This document shows, one piece after another, positions 8,760 to 17,830 of a stretch of DNA of 64,000 bases (the first letter of the stretch is position 1; every line of letters begins with the position of its first letter). The notes under the pieces are model-generated. The model was not told the origin of the DNA. It did no database searches and was given only the letters and a program-made list of their open reading frames with translations. The DNA comes from Oceanobacillus manasiensis. GTDB taxonomy: Bacteria > Bacillota > Bacilli > Bacillales > Amphibacillaceae. Where the stretch lies: the NCBI RefSeq assembly GCF_000724085.1, contig NZ_CCDL010000005.1, positions 1 through 64,000 on the forward strand, read 5' to 3'. Made by a program: the position numbers and the translations under genes.

Positions 8760-11700
8760 TTATACCATGTTACTGTCTGTTTTCTTTCTTCTAAAACGAT
8801 AGAACACGAGGTAAAGCATTGGTACCATTATCAGGGTTAAGATCGCCGAGAAGAGAATACCAGATATAATCGTAACAGCAAGTGGTGTAAAGAGAGCATC
8901 TCCACTTACAGCTACTGGAATTAAGGCAACAATCGACGTAATGGCGGTTAAAAGAATTGGTCGTAGTCGCACACGACCAGACTCAATCACTGCTTCTTTT
9001 ACATCCATTCCTTTTTTCAAGGATTGTTCAATAAATTCGATTAACACAATCGAGTTTCTCACCACAATACCTGTGAGGGATACCATTCCCATGACACCTA
9101 GGAAACTAATTGGTGTTTGGGTAACAAATAAGCCCAGAATAGCGCCCGATATTGCAAGGTATACTGCAACAAGAACAAGAAACGGTAAAGAAAGGGAATT
9201 AAATTGAAAAGCAATTAATAGATACACTAGGAAAAGCACGATAATAAAGAGTACGGTAATTTCCATAAAGAAATCACTTTGCTCTTCGTTCTCTCCACCC
9301 AATGTAATGCTATAATCAGAATCATCAAGCTGCTCCCTTTGTTTTTCTACAATTTCACTTACGTTTGCTTCATAATTATCCTCATTTTCTGGAAAGGCTC
9401 GAAGCGTAATGGAGCGTTCGCCATCAATGTGCGGAATGATTTGCAGTTTCTCTCCCTCTTCTGGGCTCACAAGCTCATCCAACGAAATAAGTTCCGGTGG
9501 TCCATTTGTCGAGGCAGCAGGAACTTCTAGCGTAGACAGATCAATCGTATCCTCACCTTCAAGCAGGATCTTCATGTCTCGTTTAACTACACCATCATCA
9601 AGTGAGCTCAGCGGAATCCCCTCTGTCGCTAGTCGTATTTGCTGACTAATTTGATTAACGCTAATGCCATTCTCTTCAAGCTCTTCACGATTCGGGACAT
9701 ATTCTATAGATGGTTCAAATTCCCCTACATTATCAACAACAATATCAGTCTCTAATCCTTCAATGTCTTTCGTTAGTTCATCTCTTAGTTCAATTAATTG
9801 CTCCATCTCTGGGCCACTCACCGTAACGGTGACAGGAGCACCGGCTGGCGGTCCCTGCTGAATGGTATCCATAAATATCTCAGCGTCAGGGTATTCGCTA
9901 CGAAGTTTGTCTGTCCAGTCATCTATCAGCCCTTGAGTTGTTTGATTTTTCCGATCTACTCTGGCTACAATCTGACCAGTATTCTCACCAGTCCTCGATA
10001 GTGAACTATTAAAGAGACCAGGAGTCCCTGTTCCGGTAAAGACACTCGTTTCATATACACCATCATCCGTTTTTAATCTTTCTTCCATTTCTTGAAGCAC
10101 ATTGTGTGTCTCTTCAATCGGTGTACCGATTGGCAATGTTATATCTACCGTTACTTCTTCCTTATCTGCTGGTGGGAAGAATTCAAATGGCGTCAAGAAG
10201 ACTAATCCGAAGATTGCGGTTGTAAGAAAGAGCCCAATAATAGAAACAATAAGCGGCTTCTTGGAAAACTTGTTTAAAAGCTTATCGGCATACAAATCAG
10301 CAAGTTTATTTAAAGGCTTTCCAATAAGACCTGGTGCGTCTGACATAGTTTTTTTCGATCGACGGTTAAGTAAATAACGAAAAATCGGTACAAAGATAAG
10401 CGCTACCAACGTTGAGGCTATAATAGTTGATATCAGAACTGTCGGTAGGGCACGGATAAATGCACCATTTCCCCCGGATAGAAAAATAAGTGGTAGGAAA
10501 GTAAAAACAATGGCAAAAGAAGAAGTTACGATGGATACCCAAATCTCTTTCACACCATTGACTGCCCCCATTAATCCTTTATCCCCAAGTTTGTACCTTC
10601 GTTGAATATTATCATTAATAACAATGGAGTCATCCACGATAATACCAAGTGCAATAATAATTCCAATAACAGAGATTTGATTAAGATCAACGTTCGTGAA
10701 TTGTAATGGAATTAACCCAGTCAATACAGATATTGGTACAGCAAGTGCTACTACCAATGCACCAGAAGCAGACAGTCCAAGAGCTGCTGCAACAATAACG
10801 GCTAATACTGATATCGCAAGCGATTGGAATAATCCATCGAAAATATTTGTTACAATGGATGCCTGCGAATAATATGACTCTAGTTGTACATTAGAAGGTA
10901 GACCATCTTCAAGTTCATTCACTTTGTTATCTACTCGTTCATCAACAGTGGGGATATCCTCGCCTTTTTTCACATAAGCCGTGAAGGAAATAGAAGGCTT
11001 CCCTTCAAATGTAATAAGATCTTCAAGCTCTTTTGAACTAACCTCCACATTTGCAATGTCTTTTAAGTAAACAGAATCGCCCGCTGGATTTTTTCCAACG
11101 TACACTTCTTCCATCTGCTCCAAGGTATCATAGTTATCTACCGAAAGCTGTACCACTTCCTCCTCCACATCTTGCTTACCTAAAGGTGTAGGAGAATACT
11201 CATTATTAATAGCAGTTTGCAAGTCACCCGGATTAAGCCCTGCTTCTTTCAACTCCTCCTGGTTTACGCTAATCAGGATTTGTTTCTCAGGTAATCCCTT
11301 GATGGTAACACCTGCAACCCCTGGTAATGCTTCTACTTCATCTTTCCATTTGTTCAATTCATTACCTAAAGGTAGCAGGTTGTCACGTGTATCACTTGTG
11401 AGATGGTAGGAGACAACGGGTGATTGAGACATCGATTCATTAATTTCTGGTTCAAGTGCCTCATCCGGGAAGGAAGTTGACGCACTGGAAACAGCTTGAT
11501 TTATGTCTGCGAATACCTCACTTCTACTCGCCCCCTCTTCCACTTCTACCACTACATTAGAAAAGCCAGCTGACGAAGTCGAGTTCAATTCTGCAATACC
11601 ATCTACAGAACGTAATGCGTCTTCAATTGGGTTTGTAATGGATCGCTCTACTGTATTTACCGTGGCACCAGGATAGACCGTGTTAATGGTGCCCACATTC

Positions 11701-11819
11701 GGTGTCGTTTCAGGAATTTCCCTTTGTGGCAGCTGAAAGAAAGTAAACACACCTACTATAACAAACAATAAAATAAATAGTATAAAGAGCTTAGAACGCC
11801 TTAAAATCCAATTCAACAT
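8760..11819 (-). CDS. RND-family efflux transporter (AcrB/SwrC type)
   Basis: About 1019 aa. An N-terminal membrane helix (LFILFILLFVIVGVFTFF) is followed by a large extracytoplasmic porter region, a six-helix block, a second porter region from about residue 570 and a last helix block. RND marks are GIIIALGIIVDDSIVINDNIQ and GIVVRNSIVLIEFIEQ. The nearest known Bacillus relative is SwrC (YerP), a self-resistance exporter for surfactin-like compounds. The start is ATG 11819, preceded by AAAGGAGAC. Neither a membrane-fusion partner nor a TetR regulator lies beside it, as usual for Gram-positive RND pumps. Substrate unknown. Confidence 0.9.
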   Translation of the reverse strand: MLNWILRRSKLFILFILLFVIVGVFTFFQLPQREIPETTPNVGTINTVYPGATVNTVERSITNPIEDALRSVDGIAELNSTSSAGFSNVVVEVEEGASRSEVFADINQAVSSASTSFPDEALEPEINESMSQSPVVSYHLTSDTRDNLLPLGNELNKWKDEVEALPGVAGVTIKGLPEKQILISVNQEELKEAGLNPGDLQTAINNEYSPTPLGKQDVEEEVVQLSVDNYDTLEQMEEVYVGKNPAGDSVYLKDIANVEVSSKELEDLITFEGKPSISFTAYVKKGEDIPTVDERVDNKVNELEDGLPSNVQLESYYSQASIVTNIFDGLFQSLAISVLAVIVAAALGLSASGALVVALAVPISVLTGLIPLQFTNVDLNQISVIGIIIALGIIVDDSIVINDNIQRRYKLGDKGLMGAVNGVKEIWVSIVTSSFAIVFTFLPLIFLSGGNGAFIRALPTVLISTIIASTLVALIFVPIFRYLLNRRSKKTMSDAPGLIGKPLNKLADLYADKLLNKFSKKPLIVSIIGLFLTTAIFGLVFLTPFEFFPPADKEEVTVDITLPIGTPIEETHNVLQEMEERLKTDDGVYETSVFTGTGTPGLFNSSLSRTGENTGQIVARVDRKNQTTQGLIDDWTDKLRSEYPDAEIFMDTIQQGPPAGAPVTVTVSGPEMEQLIELRDELTKDIEGLETDIVVDNVGEFEPSIEYVPNREELEENGISVNQISQQIRLATEGIPLSSLDDGVVKRDMKILLEGEDTIDLSTLEVPAASTNGPPELISLDELVSPEEGEKLQIIPHIDGERSITLRAFPENEDNYEANVSEIVEKQREQLDDSDYSITLGGENEEQSDFFMEITVLFIIVLFLVYLLIAFQFNSLSLPFLVLVAVYLAISGAILGLFVTQTPISFLGVMGMVSLTGIVVRNSIVLIEFIEQSLKKGMDVKEAVIESGRVRLRPILLTAITSIVALIPVAVSGDALFTPLAVTIISGILFSAILTLIMVPMLYLVFYRFRRKKTDSNMV

Positions 11820-12340
11820 TTTAGAGTCTCCTTTTTTCGTTTTGACTCTTATTTTATAACACAACGCACTCACACTTATCAATTGATAAGTTGTTTGATT
11901 ATAACATGTGGTAAAAGAAATATGGGAAGATTGTTGAGTTATTTTTCTATACTAACAACGTTAGAAAACCGAACGACTTCGAATGTTGTCAATTCGAATG
12001 CTCGTTCGGTTCCTCCTTCCTCGCTTCACTACTAACAAGGTTTTCTTTAGATTTTTTTGCATTCAGCTAGCTTTACTTAATATCTTTTTTACAAATTCAA
12101 TTTCACTTCGTATTTCTCCAGACCTTTTGCTCTCATTACACTTAAGCAACAAATAAGTTAAATATGTTAGGTCCCTCCGAAAGTAAAATGTTTCATATTC
12201 ATTTAACAACATATACCTCCTTCCGTTTCAAATCACTTCTATAATCATTTTTCCGATAATGAAAAAAATAAACGGTTTATTTTTCTGCACGTTAAATAAG
12301 TAGGGATGTATCTGAACCATACTAGGAGCAGGGCGGTGAA
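11820..12340. other. Non-coding stretch with one strong hairpin (11967-12011)
   Basis: AACCGAACGA (11967-11976) pairs with TCGTTCGGTT (12002-12011), with a second inner pairing of TTCGAAT with ATTCGAA. Direct copies of ACTAACAA flank it at about 11951 and 12031. There is no T-run. The rest is AT-rich with no supportable gene. The lower end is the 3' exon side of the group II intron. Confidence 0.5.
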
Positions 12341-14231
12341 ATCGAGTAGGAGACTAATCATTAATTGATTAGTCGACCTCTCACACCACCGTACGTACGG
12401 TTCCGTATACGGCGGTTCAATAGTTTGAGTATGTGCGCTCATATAAATGGTTAAGGTCTTTCAGACCCCATTGTATGAGCGTTTTAAGTTTAATCGCTTT
12501 ATGGAGAGTTTCGCTATGCGAAACTCTCCAGTAACCTTTTCGGGTATTGGCAACTTTCCAAGCTTCCTCTTCCGTTATTCCTAACTGTTTCAATCGGATG
12601 AATCGGGTTTTGATTTTCTTCCAACGTTTCCAAACAAGCTGTCTTAGTCGGTGGTTTAACCACTGGGCCGTTTTCTTTATAAAACTTTTCATAAAGCTGA
12701 TTCCATAATAGTTAATCCACCCAACGGTGACTTGGTTAATTTCTTTGGCGATTTCTTCGAACTCTCCTGGGCGGTTCCGTCTAGTTAGAGTCTTCAGCTT
12801 TGATTTAAATTTCTTCTTTGCAGATTTATCGGGACGGCATCTTACTTCTTTGGCTGTACGGTGTATACAGAACCCCAAGAACTTGATTTTTGTGGGAGAA
12901 CCGACCTTGCTTTTCTTACGGTTAACCGTTAGTTTCAAGTCTGTTTCAAGGTATTTTGTAACACTCTCTAGCACCCGAAAACCCGCTCTATTGCTATTAA
13001 CGTATATGCAAAAGTCGTCCGCATAGCGTACGAATTTGTGCCCACGTTTCTCTAACTCTTTATCAAGCTGATCCAAGTAGACATTGCTCAAAATCGGTGA
13101 TAGATTTCCACCTTGAGGTGCCCCCATATCCGAGGAGGAAATGAGTCCCTTCTCCATAATGCCGCTTTTAAGAAATTTCCATATCAACTTTAATACCACT
13201 TTGTCCTGTACGAATACCTTCAGGTATTCCATCAGTTTTTGGTGTTGGATTGTATCGAAATAGCTTTTCAAATCACAGTCAACTACCACACGGTAACCTT
13301 TTTCGTAGTATTTTGCGGCTTGTTTTATTGCTTGTTTGGCGTTTCTCTTTGGTCGAAACCCGTAACTGTATTGGGAAAAATGGGGATTTATCCTTCCTTC
13401 AATGACTTGATAGATAGCTTGTTGAACTACTCGATCGAGTACACAAGGAATGCCCAATTTCCGTTTAGATCCATCGGGTTTAGGAATCTCCACCCGTTTT
13501 ACAGGTTGAGGCTGATAAGAGCCATCTCTTAATTTCCTTTTAAGTGGCTTGTAGTATTTCTGCATGTGACCAAAAAGCTCGTCTACCGTTATACCATCAA
13601 TGCCAGGGGCTCCTTTGTTCGCTCTAACTTTCTTGTAAGCTAGATAGAGGTTGTTATCCTCTACTACTTGATCAATTAAACGCATACCATCTCGTTGATT
13701 TATTTCTGTGTGGATTGTACTACACACTTCTACATACTCTTCGGTTTCCAACCTATCCCTTTGTAGATAGCCATCTTTCGATGTATTCGGTGGTCTATGC
13801 ATGATCCACACCTCCATATTTCTTCAAGATTACTATTGTTCAGCCCTTCATCCTTTAGGATTACTATGGCCTCTGCTGACTTCTTACAATTCATCTAGAC
13901 ATCACTGTCTACATTGTTCCTGTGGGAAGTTCCTTCCCTCTTGTCGGGAACCCTTGTAAGACCTCCCCGGGTAAGAGCTATAACCTTCCTCCCATGTAAC
14001 TGCTGTATTTACTGTATGGAATTCGTGCAGTATTGGACTTCGTTTTGAATTGCAAACTTATCCGTTCCAATTCAGCCTTGTATACAGTTTCTGTTCGTCA
14101 GTTCGGGATTTTGCCTCCGGCTTCCTTCAGATTCTACCTCACGGTAGACACCCTTGCCTTCAGCTAACAGTTCCTACTGCCAAGCCTGTAGTGGACTTTC
14201 ACCACCAAGTTATAGCCCATGCCGGGCACAC
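12341..14231 (-). mobile_element. Complete group II intron, about 1.89 kb
   Basis: On the minus strand the 5' end reads GTGTGCCCGGCATGGGC, the usual group II start, followed by GGTGGTGAAAGTCCAC and GAATCTGAAGGAAGC of domain I. The ORF lies in domain IV. Domain V is the hairpin CCGTATACGGAACCGTACG followed by GTACGGTGGTGTGAGAGG. Domain VI (GACTAATCAATTAATGATTAGTC) is followed by CTCCTACTCGAT, the common 3' end. Both ends and the maturase are intact, so the intron looks capable of splicing and retrohoming. It sits right behind a terminator hairpin in its 5' exon. Ends are my reading of consensus, accurate to a few bases. Confidence 0.88.
12417..13802 (-). CDS. ltrA: Group II intron reverse transcriptase/maturase
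   Basis: About 461 aa. Reverse transcriptase blocks 0-7 run from about residue 45 to 300: KGAPGIDGITVDEL, the template grip IPKPDGSKRKLGIP, SYGFRPKRNAKQAI, VVDCDLKSYFDTI, and the catalytic FVRYADDFCIY (YADD). The maturase (GIIM/X) domain follows, with VTVGWINYYGIS. No HNH endonuclease domain is present at the C-terminus, so target priming probably uses other 3' ends. ATG 13802 is preferred because GGAGGTG precedes it by 7 nt. The ORF lies in domain IV of the intron and drives its splicing and mobility. Confidence 0.95.
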   Translation of the reverse strand: MHRPPNTSKDGYLQRDRLETEEYVEVCSTIHTEINQRDGMRLIDQVVEDNNLYLAYKKVRANKGAPGIDGITVDELFGHMQKYYKPLKRKLRDGSYQPQPVKRVEIPKPDGSKRKLGIPCVLDRVVQQAIYQVIEGRINPHFSQYSYGFRPKRNAKQAIKQAAKYYEKGYRVVVDCDLKSYFDTIQHQKLMEYLKVFVQDKVVLKLIWKFLKSGIMEKGLISSSDMGAPQGGNLSPILSNVYLDQLDKELEKRGHKFVRYADDFCIYVNSNRAGFRVLESVTKYLETDLKLTVNRKKSKVGSPTKIKFLGFCIHRTAKEVRCRPDKSAKKKFKSKLKTLTRRNRPGEFEEIAKEINQVTVGWINYYGISFMKSFIKKTAQWLNHRLRQLVWKRWKKIKTRFIRLKQLGITEEEAWKVANTRKGYWRVSHSETLHKAIKLKTLIQWGLKDLNHLYERTYSNY

Positions 14232-14235
14232 AACA

Positions 14236-14263
14236 TAAAAACGGCTACTATTATAGTAACCGT
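14236..14263 (-). terminator. Intrinsic terminator at the intron 5' exon boundary
   Basis: Minus strand: ACGGTTACTA / TAGTAGCCGT stem followed by TTTTTATG. The intron begins 5 nt past the T-run. It is the natural terminator of the 93-aa gene upstream. Confidence 0.85.
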
Positions 14264-14323
14264 TAAATCTATATTATTTTCCGAGATTATCTCAGTCCAA
14301 TTATCATAATTAATGTCTCAACT

Positions 14324-14605
14324 TCATACAAGGCCATATAATTCAAGAGACAAATTCTCTGTTGCTTGGACGACTGCTTTCGAAATGTTGTCGTTAAACT
14401 TATATGGATCTTCTATCTCTGCCCCATCAATTTTCACATTTACTACTCTCATATCTTTCTTTCTGAAGCCAATCCTTTCTCTAGTTAACTGGCTATTAAA
14501 TGCAAGGATATTCCGCCCGATTTTTTGTAGCTCCGCTTGAAATTCATTTTCAAAATTATAGTCGGTATAAGTGCTACTATTAAAAATTTTGATTTCTATC
14601 TCCAT
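14324..14605 (-). CDS. Unknown 93-aa protein
   Basis: Strong ribosome binding site (AAAAGGAGCGG) ahead of ATG 14605. The protein is soluble and mixed alpha/beta, beginning MEIEIKIFNSS, with a central KKDMRVVNVKIDGAEIEDPY and ending LSLELYGLV. I recognise no family. It follows the two-gene operon at 14866-17764 on the same strand but is separated from it by a terminator at 14699-14727, so it may have its own promoter. It ends 60 bp before a second terminator, behind which the intron inserted. Confidence 0.65.
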   Translation of the reverse strand: MEIEIKIFNSSTYTDYNFENEFQAELQKIGRNILAFNSQLTRERIGFRKKDMRVVNVKIDGAEIEDPYKFNDNISKAVVQATENLSLELYGLV

Positions 14606-14698
14606 GTCACCGCTCCTTTTTCTTATTTAAAGAAATACTATCAAAATAATCTTTATATAATAACTTATATAGCGGAAGCAAGATGTACTTGGCAGAAA

Positions 14699-14727
14699 TA
14701 AAAAGCACCTCTTATAAGATGCCTTTC
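14699..14727 (-). terminator. Intrinsic terminator behind the nuclease-like gene
   Basis: Minus strand: AAAGGCATCT/AGGTGCTTTT stem with 6-base loop, then TTTTTATTT. It lies about 140 bp past the stop of the 14866-16155 gene. The intervening 14728-14865 is AT-rich and empty. Confidence 0.7.
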
Positions 14728-14865
14728 ATAAATTTTATTATATCACCTAAAAACCCTAAAAATTATGCCAAGTGAGTGTATAATTCTATTAATACTAGAA
14801 TGTTCCACTTAACATCTTCCATTTTTCAAATGTTAATCCAACTATTTATTAATGTGGATCATTTG

Positions 14866-16155
14866 TTATACTTTATTCATATATTGATCTGTTTCTATTT
14901 GTACTTTTCTTATCTCACTTTGAAAATGAGAAGGATGTACGCCGGATTTCGCGATTGTAGCCATCACTGCAGGAAGAATGTCTATGACAAATGTCGTGCC
15001 ATTTTGAATCGATTTATTAATAGTTATTAATTCTTCTTGCTTGTTAAGTAGATACGCTACTTCTTCTTTATGACGCCGCTCAATATCCTGCCAAATAGAA
15101 TTGTTTGCTTCTGAGTACTCCATTTCTTCTCTTAATCTAGCTAATTTACGTTTCTTGATTTCTAGCTTCTCATCGATTTGAAAAACAACTTTTTCTATTA
15201 AAGCGTCCATTGCTTCCATTACTTCATTTTCTTGTTTTTTTGAGATAAATTTCTTAACCCCAGTAGATAGTCTTCCTCCCTGGCTTGCTCCAGCATACGC
15301 TCCAAACATGGCGCCTGTAATACCTCCAGCGGGGCCAAACAACATCGTTCCCATCACAATGCCCGCTTTTTTCCCTATTGCTCCTAAAGCAACCCTTGAT
15401 GATGTATCACTTACTATATTAAACACCGCTTGATTGATTGCCACCTCATCTTTCCAAACTCGCTTAATATTATGGATAGAACTCACTCCTGCTGCGATCC
15501 ATGGGAGTTCAAAGTCTAATAAGCCGTCAGCATGTGTAATGGCTGTAGAGGTTGCTTCCAGAACCTCGTCTCGGGAAATGGAAGATACGTAGACATTTGA
15601 ATTCCCTTCAAAATAGGGGGCAAGCTCTTCATTCACATAAACTGGGATATCGGGATATGTCTCAAGGTGTTCTCTGACACCATCTGGACTCGCCAAGTTC
15701 TTCACTTGGAAAGCTTGGCCATCAACTAAAATATCCCACCCCGGATTATTCGATTCCTCAGGAAACTCAATATCATACCCTTTTGCTTGTAACTCAGCAG
15801 CTAGCATTTGTTCGGCAACATAGCCTTGCAGCTGAGCCATGTCACCAGTTAAAACCGTTGGATCAATTTGACTAGAGAATTGGTTTAAAGTAAATAGAGA
15901 TGATAGGTCTTCCGTTCTCGCAAAATCAAGACCTTCCACTACAGTTGGATTAATCATCACAAGGTCATAAATAAACTCCCCAACACTTACCGTAGTAATG
16001 GCGCCGGTCTGCTTGAGTTGATCTGGTGTACCAAATAGCATTGATTGCAATCTGCTTTGTTTGTGAGACTTTTCCTCTTCTACTGCGCAACGAAGTGCTT
16101 CCTCGTACATTCCTTTATGCCAAAAACCCCAGAAACGTTTATTCCCTATTGCCAT
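14866..16155 (-). CDS. Unknown protein with putative PD-(D/E)XK-like nuclease core, glycine-rich hydrophobic segment and coiled coil
   Basis: About 429 aa. Residues 106-155 carry a pattern like restriction-endonuclease-fold nucleases: a helix with Glu115 (GYVAEQMLAAEL), then GWDILVDG with Asp141, then FQVKN with Gln150-x-Lys152. Gln in place of the Glu of E-x-K is known in the fold, so this is suggestive only. Residues about 258-292 form a Gly-rich hydrophobic stretch (MLFGPAGGITGAMFGAYAG) that could enter a membrane. Residues 309-375 are strongly charged and probably a coiled coil. ATG 16155 has AGAGGT 6 nt ahead and starts 4 nt after the stop of the preceding gene, indicating translational coupling. 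Defence against phage or plasmids is a guess from context. Confidence 0.6.
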   Translation of the reverse strand: MAIGNKRFWGFWHKGMYEEALRCAVEEEKSHKQSRLQSMLFGTPDQLKQTGAITTVSVGEFIYDLVMINPTVVEGLDFARTEDLSSLFTLNQFSSQIDPTVLTGDMAQLQGYVAEQMLAAELQAKGYDIEFPEESNNPGWDILVDGQAFQVKNLASPDGVREHLETYPDIPVYVNEELAPYFEGNSNVYVSSISRDEVLEATSTAITHADGLLDFELPWIAAGVSSIHNIKRVWKDEVAINQAVFNIVSDTSSRVALGAIGKKAGIVMGTMLFGPAGGITGAMFGAYAGASQGGRLSTGVKKFISKKQENEVMEAMDALIEKVVFQIDEKLEIKKRKLARLREEMEYSEANNSIWQDIERRHKEEVAYLLNKQEELITINKSIQNGTTFVIDILPAVMATIAKSGVHPSHFQSEIRKVQIETDQYMNKV

Positions 16156-16159
16156 GGTG

Positions 16160-17764
16160 CTACCTCTTTTCACTGACCAATTGTAATTCTTGAGAGGACG
16201 TATTTATGTGTTCTAGTCCATAATTTTGTTTTGCCATCGTTTTAATTTCCTGCTTTAATCTGCGCTGGTCTTGATTAACTTGCCCTAACGCAGACACAAG
16301 GCTGTTCTTATAATTCATTTTTTCATCTTTGGATTGGCGTAACTCTATAAGTTGCATCATGCCAGCTTCTATTTTCTCCCGTTCCTTTTGTTTAAAAGAA
16401 CTTGTTGAATCTAATACATCTTGCACCATTTTATTTAAACAAACAGCTACTTTTTTCTCTTCTTCTTTAATATCAAGCGATGATGCAAAATTAGAAAATG
16501 TATTACCTATTTTTTTGAAAATACCATCATTTACACAATTTACTTTCTTCCCATGCTGTAGGTTGTGTAACCTGTTTTTAATAGACTTGTATTCCTCCCT
16601 ATTTTTTCTAAAAGCGTCATTTATCTCTAGTTCTTCTAAATTAATAGTCTTTAAGGCAAAATAAATCTGTTGCTTCTCTTCACCTATTTGTTGTTCCACG
16701 TTATTGATTTGAGATTGTAGATTACTTATTTGTTCATACGTCTTACTGATATTGCCCTTTAGTTTCTGTTCAGCAACATCTGCAATTTCTAGTTCAGCAT
16801 GCAGCTTGTTATACTTTTGGAAACGCTGATTCCACTCAGCTTTAAAGAACTCGAAAGATACTTCATCGCCTCTCTGACTCATAAATGGGAGTGTTATTTG
16901 CATGACAATAATAGGCAGAAGCTTTCTCTTTAGTGACTTATTTTGATGGTTGAAAAGCAATGCTCCACCACCTAAAAGTATTGGAGCAATAAATAATGGA
17001 TTAGCCAAAACTGCTATCGTGGACGTTAACCCTGTATAAACCCCAAATGGTAGTGTAATACCGAAAAACCCAGAAAAAGAAGCGATAATTGAGGTAGCTG
17101 TTGTGTAGAATGCAAACCCGCTAATCTCCACAATAATAGCAAATACAATACTCGTTCCACTAGTCGCAATAGCTTTGCTCACCATTTCATCTGTTAGGTC
17201 ATCAATCCCCAGTTTTTCTTTAATTTTCGCTTGCTGTTCTTCAGGTAAGCTTTGTAAATAGTCATTTACTTGTGAGGCAAACTTCATTTGATCTTTCGTA
17301 TCGAAATCATGGATACTGTAATCAAGTTCATTAAATACTTTGCTCATTTGGTATTTAACCATCTGCTGTAGTTCTGAGGAATGCAACTCTTTATCTACAA
17401 AGACTTTAAACTCTTTGTCCTGTTTTAATAGTTGCTGATAGACTTCACGTGTGATTACGTAGCATTGATCTTCCATTTCTTTAGCTAAAGTATATTTGGT
17501 TCCTCTTAATTTTAACAATTTTGTTATCTCAAGGAATAAATCAACTTGAAGTACGTGGTCTTCTACATTGTTGAGTTTCTTGACTTCTTGCTCTAAATGA
17601 TATGTAAAGTTATCACTTTCTTCCTTTGACAACCTAGATAAAACATCTTTTGTCTTTGATGACAATAAATGACCAATATTGGTTTTTAGGAATAATGCAT
17701 AAACCATTCGAAGTTCTGTTCCTTTTAAAGTGACGAGACTTTGAGCTAATATCTGACCATCCAA
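16160..17764 (-). CDS. Unknown membrane protein with long C-terminal coiled coil
   Basis: About 534 aa, not recognised. Residues 1-195 are helical and soluble (LFLEITKLLKLRGTKYTLAK, YLQSLPEEQQAKIKEKLGID). Residues about 200-270 form two or three hydrophobic helices (SIVFAIIVEISGFAFY, NPLFIAPILLGGGALLF). A short motif KRKLLPIIVMQITLP follows. Residues 300-520 are largely coiled coil with repeated Gln/Glu/Lys/Leu patterns. The order faintly recalls UPF0174/YaaW proteins, from memory only. TTG 17764 is the likeliest start, 9 nt after AGGGGGTG. GTG 17773 touches that site. It is the first gene of a coupled pair with the nuclease-like protein. Confidence 0.6.
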   Translation of the reverse strand: MDGQILAQSLVTLKGTELRMVYALFLKTNIGHLLSSKTKDVLSRLSKEESDNFTYHLEQEVKKLNNVEDHVLQVDLFLEITKLLKLRGTKYTLAKEMEDQCYVITREVYQQLLKQDKEFKVFVDKELHSSELQQMVKYQMSKVFNELDYSIHDFDTKDQMKFASQVNDYLQSLPEEQQAKIKEKLGIDDLTDEMVSKAIATSGTSIVFAIIVEISGFAFYTTATSIIASFSGFFGITLPFGVYTGLTSTIAVLANPLFIAPILLGGGALLFNHQNKSLKRKLLPIIVMQITLPFMSQRGDEVSFEFFKAEWNQRFQKYNKLHAELEIADVAEQKLKGNISKTYEQISNLQSQINNVEQQIGEEKQQIYFALKTINLEELEINDAFRKNREEYKSIKNRLHNLQHGKKVNCVNDGIFKKIGNTFSNFASSLDIKEEEKKVAVCLNKMVQDVLDSTSSFKQKEREKIEAGMMQLIELRQSKDEKMNYKNSLVSALGQVNQDQRRLKQEIKTMAKQNYGLEHINTSSQELQLVSEKR

Positions 17765-17790
17765 AAATAACACCCCCTACAAATATAATG

Positions 17791-17806
17791 TAGTGCAATT
17801 GTACTA
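17791..17806. promoter_or_regulatory. Near-palindrome upstream of the two-gene operon
   Basis: TAGTGCAATTGTACTA is a 16-bp inverted repeat with one mismatched pair, centred about 35 bp upstream of TTG 17764 in the probable promoter. It could be an operator, but no regulator is encoded nearby. Confidence 0.35.
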
Positions 17807-17830
17807 TACTTTTTAGAGTGTTGGAGATTT

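Noticed and set aside
12245-12442. 65-aa ORF over the intron 3' end
   Set aside because: It crosses domains V and VI of the group II intron and the 3' exon. No ribosome binding site or family.
12417-13802. Retron or other defence-type reverse transcriptase
   Set aside because: The full set of group II intron RNA domains and a GIIM maturase domain identify it as an intron-encoded protein.
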